Below are positions 7,895 to 20,301 of a stretch of 64,000 nucleotides of DNA, piece by piece. The stretch's first letter is position 1. Every line of letters starts with the position of its first letter. The notes below the pieces were generated by a model that saw only the letters and a program-made list of their open reading frames with translations, was not told where the DNA came from and did no database searches. Made by a program: the position numbers and the translations under genes. This stretch comes from Synchiropus splendidus (lineage: Eukaryota; Chordata; Actinopteri; Syngnathiformes; Callionymidae): positions 372,001-436,000 of the forward strand of contig NW_026527059.1 of assembly GCF_027744825.2 (NCBI RefSeq). The letters run 5' to 3'.

Positions 7895-10338
7895 CTGAAG
7901 CTTCCCTGAAAAGTTATGGCACAATGCACAAAAACGCTTTTCAGCCTGAGATAAGGTGGGTTTCGGAAAGCCAAACATAAAAGTGTTAATAACTTTGGAA
8001 AAACACTTCAGACAGTTTAGATTTGATGTGCAACTACTAGAAAGACCCTTTCTGCTATAGTGGGAGGTTAAAATTTCATGTTCTGAAGCTTCCCTGAAAA
8101 GTTATGGCACAATGCACAAAAACGCTTTTCAGCCTGAGATAAGGTGGGTTTCGGAACGCCAAACATAAAAGTGTTGATAACTTTCGAAAAACACTTCAGA
8201 GAGCTTAGATTTGATGTGCACCTACTAGAAAGACCCTTTCTGCTATAGTGGGAGGTTAAAATTTCATGTTCTGAAGCTTCCCTGAAAAGTTATGGCACAA
8301 TGCGTAAAAACGCTTTTCAGCCTGAGATAAGGTGGGTTTCGGAACGCCAAACATAAAAGTGTTGATAACTTTGGAAAAACACTTCAGACAGTTTAGATTT
8401 GATGTGCAACTACTAGAAAGACCCTTTCTGCTATAGTGGGAGGTTAAAATTTCATGTTCTGAAGCTTTCCTGAAAAGTTATGGCACAATGCACAAAAACG
8501 CTTTTCAGCCTGAGATAAGGTGGGTTTCGGAACGCCAAACATAAAAGTGTTGATAACTTTTGAAAAACACTTCAGACAGCTTAGATTTGATGTGCAACTA
8601 CTAGAAAGACCCTTTCTGCTATAGTGGGAGGTTAAAATTTCATGTTCTGAAGCTTCCCTGAAAAGTTATGGCACAATGCACAAAAACGCTTTTCAGCCTG
8701 AGATAAGGTGGGTTTCGGAACGCCAAACATAAAAGTGTTGATAACTTTCGAAAAACACTTCAGACAGCTTAGATTTGATGTGCACCTACTAGAAAGACCC
8801 TTTCTGCTATAGTGGGAGGTTAAAATTTCATGTTCTGAAGCTTCCCTGAAAAGTTATGGCACAATGCGTAAAAACGCTTTTCAGCCTGAGATAAGGTGGG
8901 TTTCGGAACGCCAAACATAAAAGTGTTGATAACTTTGGAAAAACACTTCAGGCAGTTTAGATTTGATGTGCAACTACTAGAAAGACCCTTTCTGCTATAG
9001 TGGGAGGTTAAAATTTCATGTTCTGAAGCTTCCCTGAAAAGTTATGGCACAATGCGTAAAAACGCTTTTCAGCCTGAGATAAGGTGGGTTTCGGAACGCC
9101 AAACATAAAAGTGTTGATAACTTTGGAAAAACACTTCAGGCAGTTTAGATTTGATGTGCAACTACTAGAAAGACCCTTTCTGCTATAGTGGGAGGTTAAA
9201 ATTTCATGTTCTGAAGCTTCCCTGAAAAGTTATGGCACAATGCACAAAAACGCTTTTCAGCCTGAGATAAGGTGGGTTTCGGAACGCCAAACATAAAAGT
9301 GTTGATAACTTTGGAAAAACACTTCAGGCAGTTTAGATTTGATGTGCAACTACTAGAAAGACCCTTTCTGCTATAGTGGGAGGTTAAAATTTCATGTTCT
9401 GAAGCTTCCCTGAAAAGTTATGGCACAATGCACAAAAACGCTTTTCAGCCTGAGATAAGGTGGGTTTCGGAACGCCAAACATAAAAGTGTTGATAACTTT
9501 GGAAAAACACTTCAGACAGTTTAGATTTGATGTGCAACTACTAGAAAGACACTTTCTGCTATAGTGGGAGGTTAAAATTTCATGTTCTGAAGCTTTCCTG
9601 AAAAGTTATGGCACAATGCACAAAAACGCTTTTCAGCCTGAGATAAGGTGGGTTTCGGAACGCCAAACATAAAAGTGTTGATAACTTTCGAAAAACACTT
9701 CAGAGAGCTTAGATTTGATGTGCACCTACTAGAAAGACCCTTTCTGCTATAGTGGGAGGTTAAAATTTCATGTTCTGAAGCTTCCCTGAAAAGTTATGGC
9801 ACAATGCACAAAAACGCTTTTCAGCCTGAGATAAGGTGGGTTTCGGAACGCCAAACATAAAAGTGTTGATAACTTTTGAAAAACACTTCAGACAGCTTAG
9901 ATTTGATGTGCAACTACTAGAAAGACCCTTTCTGCTATAGTGGGAGGTTAAAATTTCATGTTCTGAAGCTTCCCTGAAAAGTTATGGCACAATGCACAAA
10001 AACGCTTTTCAGCCTGAGATAAGGTGGGTTTCGGAACGCCAAACATAAAAGTGTTGATAACTTTGGAAAAACACTTCAGACAGTTTAGATTTGATGTGCA
10101 ACTACTAGAAAGACCCTTTCTGCTATAGTGGGAGGTTAAAATTTCATGTTCTGAAGCTTCCCTGAAAAGTTATGGCACAATGCACAAAAACGCTTTTCAG
10201 CCTGAGATAAGGTGGGTTTCGGAACGCCAAACATAAAAGTGTTAATAACTTTGGAAAAACACTTCAGACAGTTTAGATTTGATGTGCAACTACTAGAAAG
10301 ACCCTTTCTGCTATAGTGGGAGGTTAAAATTTCATGTT
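7895..10338 (+). repeat. J, then a 12-monomer unit with doubled F (A B D E F F G H a d I J)
   Basis: Thirteen monomers in all. The two consecutive F copies (8,835 and 9,023) look identical, an example of single-monomer duplication. The rest follows the canonical order seen at 1-2,068. Confidence 0.82.
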
Positions 10339-12030
10339 CTGAAGCGTCCCTGAAAAGTTATGGCACAATGCACAAAAACGCTTTTCAGCCTGAGATAAGG
10401 TGGGTTTCGGAACGCCAAACATAAAAGTGTTGATAACTTTCGAAAAACACTTCAGACAGTTTAGATTTGATGTGCACCTACTAGAAAGACCCTTTCTGCT
10501 ATAGTGGGAGGTTAAAATTTCATGTTCTGAAGCTTCCCTGAAAAGTTATGGCACAATGCGTAAAAACGCTTTTCAGCCTGAGATAAGGTGGGTTTCGGAA
10601 CGCCAAACATAAAAGTGTTGATAACTTTGGAAAAACACTTCAGACAGTTTAGATTTGATGTGCAACTACTAGAAAGACCCTTTCTGCTATAGTGGGAGGT
10701 TAAAATTTCATGTTCTGAAGCTTTCCTGAAAAGTTATGGCACAATGCACAAAAACGCTTTTCAGCCTGAGATAAGGTGGGTTTCGGAACGCCAAACATAA
10801 AAGTGTTGATAACTTTTGAAAAACACTTCAGACAGCTTAGATTTGATGTGCAACTACTAGAAAGACCCTTTCTGCTATAGTGGGAGGTTAAAATTTCATG
10901 TTCTGAAGCTTCCCTGAAAAGTTATGGCACAATGCACAAAAACGCTTTTCAGCCTGAGATAAGGTGGGTTTCGGAACGCCAAACATAAAAGTGTTGATAA
11001 CTTTCGAAAAACACTTCAGAGAGCTTAGATTTGATGTGCACCTACTAGAAAGACCCTTTCTGCTATAGTGGGAGGTTAAAATTTCATGTTCTGAAGCTTC
11101 CCTGAAAAGTTATGGCACAATGCACAAAAACGCTTTTCAGCCTGAGATAAGGTGGGTTTCGGAACGCCAAACATAAAAGTGTTGATAACTTTTGAAAAAC
11201 ACTTCAGACAGCTTAGATTTGATGTGCAACTACTAGAAAGACCCTTTCTGCTATAGTGGGAGGTTAAAATTTCATGTTCTGAAGCTTCCCTGAAAAGTTA
11301 TGGCACAATGCACAAAAACGCTTTTCAGCCTGAGATAAGGTGGGTTTCGGAACGCCAAACATAAAAGTGTTGATAACTTTGGAAAAACACTTCAGACAGT
11401 TTAGATTTGATGTGCAACTACTAGAAAGACCCTTTCTGCTATAGTGGGAGGTTAAAATTTCATGTTCTGAAGCTTCCCTGAAAAGTTATGGCACAATGCA
11501 CAAAAACGCTTTTCAGCCTGAGATAAGGTGGGTTTCGGAACGCCAAACATAAAAGTGTTAATAACTTTGGAAAAACACTTCAGACAGTTTAGATTTGATG
11601 TGCAACTACTAGAAAGACCCTTTCTGCTATAGTGGGAGGTTAAAATTTCATGTTCTGAAGCGTCCCTGAAAAGTTATGGCACAATGCACAAAAACGCTTT
11701 TCAGCCTGAGATAAGGTGGGTTTCGGAACGCCAAACATAAAAGTGTTGATAACTTTCGAAAAACACTTCAGACAGTTTAGATTTGATGTGCACCTACTAG
11801 AAAGACCCTTTCTGCTATAGTGGGAGGTTAAAATTTCATGTTCTGAAGCTTCCCTGAAAAGTTATGGCACAATGCGTAAAAACGCTTTTCAGCCTGAGAT
11901 AAGGTGGGTTTCGGAACGCCAAACATAAAAGTGTTGATAACTTTGGAAAAACACTTCAGACAGTTTAGATTTGATGTGCAACTACTAGAAAGACCCTTTC
12001 TGCTATAGTGGGAGGTTAAAATTTCATGTT
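10339..12030 (+). repeat. 7-monomer unit Y B D A d I J and start of its repeat (Y B)
   Basis: Class Y (G8, C103, acagt, C139) was seen only at 10,339 and 11,655, exactly 1,316 bases (7 monomers) apart; Y-B-D follow in both. The first unit is a shortened version of the core order: the stretch from E to a is missing, with A joining D directly to d. Confidence 0.83.
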
Positions 12031-14098
12031 CTGAAGCTTTCCTGAAAAGTTATGGCACAATGCACAAAAACGCTTTTCAGCCTGAGATAAGGTGGGTTTC
12101 GGAACGCCAAACATAAAAGTGTTGATAACTTTTGAAAAACACTTCAGACAGCTTAGATTTGATGTGCAACTACTAGAAAGACCCTTTCTGCTATAGTGGG
12201 AGGTTAAAATTTCATGTTCTGAAGCTTCCCTGAAAAGTTATGGCACAATGCACAAAAACGCTTTTCAGCCTGAGATAAGGTGGGTTTCGGAACGCCAAAC
12301 ATAAAAGTGTTGATAACTTTCGAAAAACACTTCAGACAGCTTAGATTTGATGTGCACCTACTAGAAAGACCCTTTCTGCTATAGTGGGAGGTTAAAATTT
12401 CATGTTCTGAAGCTTCCCTGAAAAGTTATGGCACAATGCGTAAAAACGCTTTTCAGCCTGAGATAAGGTGGGTTTCGGAACGCCAAACATAAAAGTGTTG
12501 ATAACTTTGGAAAAACACTTCAGGCAGTTTAGATTTGATGTGCAACTACTAGAAAGACCCTTTCTGCTATAGTGGGAGGTTAAAATTTCATGTTCTGAAG
12601 CTTCCCTGAAAAGTTATGGCACAATGCACAAAAACGCTTTTCAGCCTGAGATAAGGTGGGTTTCGGAACGCCAAACATAAAAGTGTTGATAACTTTGGAA
12701 AAACACTTCAGACAGTTTAGATTTGATGTGCAACTACTAGAAAGACACTTTCTGCTATAGTGGGAGGTTAAAATTTCATGTTCTGAAGCTTTCCTGAAAA
12801 GTTATGGCACAATGCACAAAAACGCTTTTCAGCCTGAGATAAGGTGGGTTTCGGAACGCCAAACATAAAAGTGTTGATAACTTTCGAAAAACACTTCAGA
12901 GAGCTTAGATTTGATGTGCACCTACTAGAAAGACCCTTTCTGCTATAGTGGGAGGTTAAAATTACATGTTCTGAAGCTTCCCTGAAAAGTTATGGCACAA
13001 TGCGTAAAAACGCTTTTCAGCCTGAGATAAGGTGGGTTTCGGAACGCCAAACATAAAAGTGTTGATAACTTTGGAAAAACACTTCAGACAGTTTAGATTT
13101 GATGTGCAACTACTAGAAAGACCCTTTCTGCTATAGTGGGAGGTTAAAATTTCATGTTCTGAAGCTTTCCTGAAAAGTTATGGCACAATGCACAAAAACG
13201 CTTTTCAGCCTGAGATAAGGTGGGTTTCGGAACGCCAAACATAAAAGTGTTGATAACTTTCGAAAAACACTTCAGAGAGCTTAGATTTGATGTGCACCTA
13301 CTAGAAAGACCCTTTCTGCTATAGTGGGAGGTTAAAATTTCATGTTCTGAAGCTTCCCTGAAAAGTTATGGCACAATGCACAAAAACGCTTTTCAGCCTG
13401 AGATAAGGTGGGTTTCGGAACGCCAAACATAAAAGTGTTGATAACTTTTGAAAAACACTTCAGACAGCTTAGATTTGATGTGCAACTACTAGAAAGACCC
13501 TTTCTGCTATAGTGGGAGGTTAAAATTTCATGTTCTGAAGCTTCCCTGAAAAGTTATGGCACAATGCACAAAAACGCTGTTCAGCCTGAGATAAGGTGGG
13601 TTTCGGAACGCCAAACATAAAAGTGTTGATAACTTTGGAAAAACACTTCAGACAGTTTAGATTTGATGTGCAACTACTAGAAAGACCCTTTCTACTATAG
13701 TGGGAGGTTAAAATTTCATGTTCTGAAGCTTCCCTGAAAAGTTATGGCACAATGCACAAAAACGCTTTTCAGCCTGAGATAAGGTGGGTTTCGGAACGCC
13801 AAACATAAAAGTGTTAATAACTTTGGAAAAACACTTCAGACAGTTTAGATTTGATGTGCAACTACTAGAAAGACCCTTTCTGCTATAGTGGGAGGTTAAA
13901 ATTTCATGTTCTGAAGCTTCCCTGAAAAGTTATGGCACAATGCACAAAAACGCTTTTCAGCCTGAGATAAGGTGGGTTTCGGAACGCCAAACATAAAAGT
14001 GTTGATAACTTTGGAAAAACACTTCAGAGAGCTTAGATTTGATGTGCACCTACTAGAAAGACCCTTTCTGCTATAGTGGGAGGTTAAAATTTCATGTT
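12031..14098 (+). repeat. 11-monomer block, copy 1 (D E F H a B a d I J L)
   Basis: 2,068 bases. Tags include TTACATG at the end of a (12,964), CTGTTCAG (13,579) and TTCTACTATAG in I. All recur 2,068 bases downstream. Confidence 0.88.
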
Positions 14099-16166
14099 CT
14101 GAAGCTTTCCTGAAAAGTTATGGCACAATGCACAAAAACGCTTTTCAGCCTGAGATAAGGTGGGTTTCGGAACGCCAAACATAAAAGTGTTGATAACTTT
14201 TGAAAAACACTTCAGACAGCTTAGATTTGATGTGCAACTACTAGAAAGACCCTTTCTGCTATAGTGGGAGGTTAAAATTTCATGTTCTGAAGCTTCCCTG
14301 AAAAGTTATGGCACAATGCACAAAAACGCTTTTCAGCCTGAGATAAGGTGGGTTTCGGAACGCCAAACATAAAAGTGTTGATAACTTTCGAAAAACACTT
14401 CAGACAGCTTAGATTTGATGTGCACCTACTAGAAAGACCCTTTCTGCTATAGTGGGAGGTTAAAATTTCATGTTCTGAAGCTTCCCTGAAAACTTATGGC
14501 ACAATGCGTAAAAACGCTTTTCAGCCTGAGATAAGGTGGGTTTCGGAACGCCAAACATAAAAGTGTTGATAACTTTGGAAAAACACTTCAGGCAGTTTAG
14601 ATTTGATGTGCAACTACTAGAAAGACCCTTTCTGCTATAGTGGGAGGTTAAAATTTCATGTTCTGAAGCTTCCCTGAAAAGTTATGGCACAATGCACAAA
14701 AACGCTTTTCAGCCTGAGATAAGGTGGGTTTCGGAACGCCAAACATAAAAGTGTTGATAACTTTGGAAAAACACTTCAGACAGTTTAGATTTGATGTGCA
14801 ACTACTAGAAAGACACTTTCTGCTATAGTGGGAGGTTAAAATTTCATGTTCTGAAGCTTTCCTGAAAAGTTATGGCACAATGCACAAAAACGCTTTTCAG
14901 CCTGAGATAAGGTGGGTTTCGGAACGCCAAACATAAAAGTGTTGATAACTTTCGAAAAACACTTCAGAGAGCTTAGATTTGATGTGCACCTACTAGAAAG
15001 ACCCTTTCTGCTATAGTGGGAGGTTAAAATTACATGTTCTGAAGCTTCCCTGAAAAGTTATGGCACAATGCGTAAAAACGCTTTTCAGCCTGAGATAAGG
15101 TGGGTTTCGGAACGCCAAACATAAAAGTGTTGATAACTTTGGAAAAACACTTCAGACAGTTTAGATTTGATGTGCAACTACTAGAAAGACCCTTTCTGCT
15201 ATAGTGGGAGGTTAAAATTTCATGTTCTGAAGCTTTCCTGAAAAGTTATGGCACAATGCACAAAAACGCTTTTCAGCCTGAGATAAGGTGGGTTTCGGAA
15301 CGCCAAACATAAAAGTGTTGATAACTTTCGAAAAACACTTCAGAGAGCTTAGATTTGATGTGCACCTACTAGAAAGACCCTTTCTGCTATAGTGGGAGGT
15401 TAAAATTTCATGTTCTGAAGCTTCCCTGAAAAGTTATGGCACAATGCACAAAAACGCTTTTCAGCCTGAGATAAGGTGGGTTTCGGAACGCCAAACATAA
15501 AAGTGTTGATAACTTTTGAAAAACACTTCAGACAGCTTAGATTTGATGTGCAACTACTAGAAAGACCCTTTCTGCTATAGTGGGAGGTTAAAATTTCATG
15601 TTCTGAAGCTTCCCTGAAAAGTTATGGCACAATGCACAAAAACGCTGTTCAGCCTGAGATAAGGTGGGTTTCGGAACGCCAAACATAAAAGTGTTGATAA
15701 CTTTGGAAAAACACTTCAGACAGTTTAGATTTGATGTGCAACTACTAGAAAGACCCTTTCTACTATAGTGGGAGGTTAAAATTTCATGTTCTGAAGCTTC
15801 CCTGAAAAGTTATGGCACAATGCACAAAAACGCTTTTCAGCCTGAGATAAGGTGGGTTTCGGAACGCCAAACATAAAAGTGTTAATAACTTTGGAAAAAC
15901 ACTTCAGACAGTTTAGATTTGATGTGCAACTACTAGAAAGACCCTTTCTGCTATAGTGGGAGGTTAAAATTTCATGTTCTGAAGCTTCCCTGAAAAGTTA
16001 TGGCACAATGCACAAAAACGCTTTTCAGCCTGAGATAAGGTGGGTTTCGGAACGCCAAACATAAAAGTGTTGATAACTTTGGAAAAACACTTCAGAGAGC
16101 TTAGATTTGATGTGCACCTACTAGAAAGACCCTTTCTGCTATAGTGGGAGGTTAAAATTTCATGTT
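14099..16166 (+). repeat. 11-monomer block, copy 2
   Basis: Same order and tags as 12,031-14,098. The one difference I saw is G to C at 14,493 in the F copy, which changes AAAAGTT to AAAACTT. It breaks off after L: B follows here, D follows in copy 1. Confidence 0.87.
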
Positions 16167-19100
16167 CTGAAGCTTCCCTGAAAAGTTATGGCACAATGCG
16201 TAAAAACGCTTTTCAGCCTGAGATAAGGTGGGTTTCGGAACGCCAAACATAAAAGTGTTGATAACTTTGGAAAAACACTTCAGACAATTTAGATTTGATG
16301 TGCAACTACTAGAAAGACCCTTTCTGCTATAGTGGGAGGTTAAAATTTCATGTTCTGAAGCTTTCCTGAAAAGTTATGGCACAATGCACAAAAACGCTTT
16401 TCAGCCTGAGATAAGGTGGGTTTCGGAACGCCAAACATAAAAGTGTTGATAACTTTTGAAAAACACTTCAGACAGCTTAGATTTGATGTGCAACTACTAG
16501 AAAGACCCTTTCTGCTATAGTGGGAGGTTAAAATTTCATGTTCTGAAGCTTCCCTGAAAAGTTATGGCACAATGCACAAAAACGCTTTTCAGCCTGAGAT
16601 AAGGTGGGTTTCGGAACGCCAAACATAAAAGTGTTGATAACTTTCGAAAAACACTTCAGAGAGCTTAGATTTGATGTGCACCTACTAGAAAGACCCTTTC
16701 TGCTATAGTGGGAGGTTAAAATTTCATGTTCTGAAGCTTCCCTGAAAAGTTATGGCACAATGCGTAAAAACGCTTTTCAGCCTGAGATAAGGTGGGTTTC
16801 GGAACGCCAAACATAAAAGTGTTGATAACTTTGGAAAAACACTTCAGACAGTTTAGATTTGATGTGCAACTACTAGAAATACCCTTTCTGCTATAGTGGG
16901 AGGTTAAAATTTCATGTTCTGAAGCTTTCCTGAAAAGTTATGGCACAATGCACAAAAACGCTTTTCAGCCTGAGATAAGGTGGGTTTCGGAACGCCAAAC
17001 ATAAAAGTGTTGATAACTTTTGAAAAACACTTCAGACAGCTTAGATTTGATGTGCAACTACTAGAAAGACACTTTCCGCTATAGTGGGAGGTTAAAATTT
17101 CATGTTCTGAAGCTTCCCTGAAAAGTTATGGCACAATGCACAAAAACGCTTTTCAGCCTGAGATAAGTTGGGTTTCGGAACGCCAAACATAAAAGTGTTG
17201 ATAACTTTCGAAAAACACTTCAGACAGCTTAGATTTGATGTGCACCTACTAGAAAGACCCTTTCTGCTATAGTGGGAGGTTAAAATTTCATGTTCTGAAG
17301 CTTCCCTGAAAAGTTATGGCACAATGCGTAAAAACGCTTTTCAGCCTGAGATAAGGTGGGTTTCGGAACGCCAAACATAAAAGTGTTGATAACTTTGGAA
17401 AAACACTTCAGGCAGTTTAGATTTGATGTGCAACTACTAGAAAGACCCTTTCTGCTATAGTGGGAGGTTAAAATTTCATGTTCTGAAGCTTCCCTGAAAA
17501 GTTATGGCACAATGCACAAAAACGCTTTTCAGCCTGAGATAAGGTGGGTTTCGGAACGCCAAACATAAAAGTGTTGATAACTTTGGAAAAACACTTCAGA
17601 CAGTTTAGATTTGATGTGCAACTACTAGAAAGACACTTTCTGCTATAGTGGGAGGTTAAAATTTCATGTTCTGAAGCTTTCCTGAAAAGTTATGGCACAA
17701 TGCACAAAAACGCTTTTCAGCCTGAGATAAGGTGGGTTTCGGAACGCCAAACATAAAAGTGTTGATAACTTTCGAAAAACACTTCAGAGAGCTTAGATTT
17801 GATGTGCACCTACTAGAAAGACCCTTTCTGCTATAGTGGGAGGTTAAAATTTCATGTTCTGAAGCTTCCCTGAAAAGTTATGGCACAATGCACAAAAACG
17901 CTTTTCAGCCTGAGATAAGGTGGGTTTCGGAACGCCAAAAATAAAGTGTTGATAACTTTGGAAAAACACTTCAGACAGCTTAGATTTGATGTGCAACTAC
18001 TAGAAAGACCCTTTCTGCTATAGTGGGAGGTTAAAATTTCATGTTCTGAAGCTTCCCTGAAAAGTTATGGCACAATGCACAAAAACGCTTTTCAGCCTGA
18101 GATAAGGTGGGTTTCGGAACGCCAAACATAAAAGTGTTGATAACTTTGGAAAAACACTTCAGACAGTTTAGATTTGATGTGCAACTACTAGAAAGACCCT
18201 TTCTGCTATAGTGGGAGGTTAAAATTTCATGTTCTGAAGCTTCCCTGAAAAGTTATGGCACAATGCACAAAAACGCTTTTCAGCCTGAGATAAGGTGGGT
18301 TTCGGAACGCCAAACATAAAAGTGTTAATAACTTTGGAAAAACACTTCAGACAGTTTAGATTTGATGTGCAACTACTAGAAAGACCCTTTCTGCTATAGT
18401 GGGAGGTTAAAATTTCATGTTCTGAAGCTTCCCTGAAAAGTTATGGCACAATGCACAAAAACGCTTTTCAGCCTGAGATAAGGTGGGTTTCGGAACGCCA
18501 AACATAAAAGTGTTGATAACTTTCGAAAAACACTTCAGAGAGCTTAGATTTGATGTGCACCTACTAGAAAGACCCTTTCTGCTATAGTGGGAGGTTAAAA
18601 TTTCATGTTCTGAAGCTTCCCTGAAAAGTTATGGCACAATGCGTAAAAACGCTTTTCAGCCTGAGATAAGGTGGGTTTCGGAACGCCAAACATAAAAGTG
18701 TTGATAACTTTGGAAAAACACTTCAGACAGTTTAGATTTGATGTGCAACTACTAGAAAGACCCTTTCTGCTATAGTGGGAGGTTAAAATTTCATGTTCTG
18801 AAGCTTTCCTGAAAAGTTATGGCACAATGCACAAAAACGCTTTTCAGCCTGAGATAAGGTGGGTTTCGGAACGCCAAACATAAAAGTGTTGATAACTTTT
18901 GAAAAACACTTCAGACAGCTTAGATTTGATGTGCAACTACTAGAAAGACCCTTTCTGCTATAGTGGGAGGTTAAAATTTCATGTTCTGAAGCTTCCCTGA
19001 AAAGTTATGGCACAATGCACAAAAACGCTTTTCAGCCTGAGATAAGGTGGGTTTCGGAACGCCAAACATAAAAGTGTTGATAACTTTGGAAAAACACTTC

Positions 19101-20301
19101 AGACAGTTTAGATTTGATGTGCAACTACTAGAAAGACACTTTCTGCTATAGTGGGAGGTTAAAATTTCATGTTCTGAAGCTTTCCTGAAAAGTTATGGCA
19201 CAATGCACAAAAACGCTTTTCAGCCTGAGATAAGGTGGGTTTCGGAACGCCAAACATAAAAGTGTTGATAACTTTCGAAAAACACTTCAGAGAGCTTAGA
19301 TTTGATGTGCACCTACTAGAAAGACCCTTTCTGCTATAGTGGGAGGTTAAAATTTCATGTTCTGAAGCTTTCCTGAAAAGTTATGGCACAATGCACAAAA
19401 ACGCTTTTCAGCCTGAGATAAGGTGGGTTTCGGAACGCCAAACATAAAAGTGTTGATAACTTTTGAAAAACACTTCAGACAGCTTAGATTTGATGTGCAA
19501 CTACTAGAAAGACCCTTTCTGCTATAGTGGGAGGTTAAAATTTCATGTTCTGAAGCTTCCCTGAAAAGTTATGGCACAATGCACAAAAACGCTTTTCAGC
19601 CTGAGATAAGGTGGGTTTCGGAACGCCAAACATAAAAGTGTTGATAACTTTCGAAAAACACTTCAGAGAGCTTAGATTTGATGTGCACCTACTAGAAAGA
19701 CCCTTTCTGCTATAGTGGGAGGTTAAAATTTCATGTTCTGAAGCTTCCCTGAAAAGTTATGGCACAATGCACAAAAACGCTTTTCAGCCTGAGATAAGGT
19801 GGGTTTCGGAACGCCAAACATAAAAGTGTTGATAACTTTTGAAAAACACTTCAGACAGCTTAGATTTGATGTGCAACTACTAGAAAGACCCTTTCTGCTA
19901 TAGTGGGAGGTTAAAATTTCATGTTCTGAAGCTTCCCTGAAAAGTTATGGCACAATGCACAAAAACGCTTTTCAGCCTGAGATAAGGTGGGTTTCGGAAC
20001 GCCAAACATAAAAGTGTTGATAACTTTGGAAAAACACTTCAGACAGTTTAGATTTGATGTGCAACTACTAGAAAGACCCTTTCTGCTATAGTGGGAGGTT
20101 AAAATTTCATGTTCTGAAGCTTCCCTGAAAAGTTATGGCACAATGCACAAAAACGCTTTTCAGCCTGAGATAAGGTGGGTTTCGGAACGCCAAACATAAA
20201 AGTGTTAATAACTTTGGAAAAACACTTCAGACAGTTTAGATTTGATGTGCAACTACTAGAAAGACCCTTTCTGCTATAGTGGGAGGTTAAAATTTCATGT
20301 T
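16167..20301 (+). repeat. Two higher-order units (B D A B D E F H a M I J; A B D H a D A d I J)
   Basis: Twenty-two monomers. The M copy at 17,859 reads CCAAAAATAAAGTG, a substitution plus a one-base loss near 17,940; this is the third and last indel of the window. D at 16,919 carries CACTTTCCGC and E at 17,107 carries AAGTTGGG, tags that recur at 24,062/24,250, 29,702/29,890 and 35,906/36,094. Confidence 0.82.
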
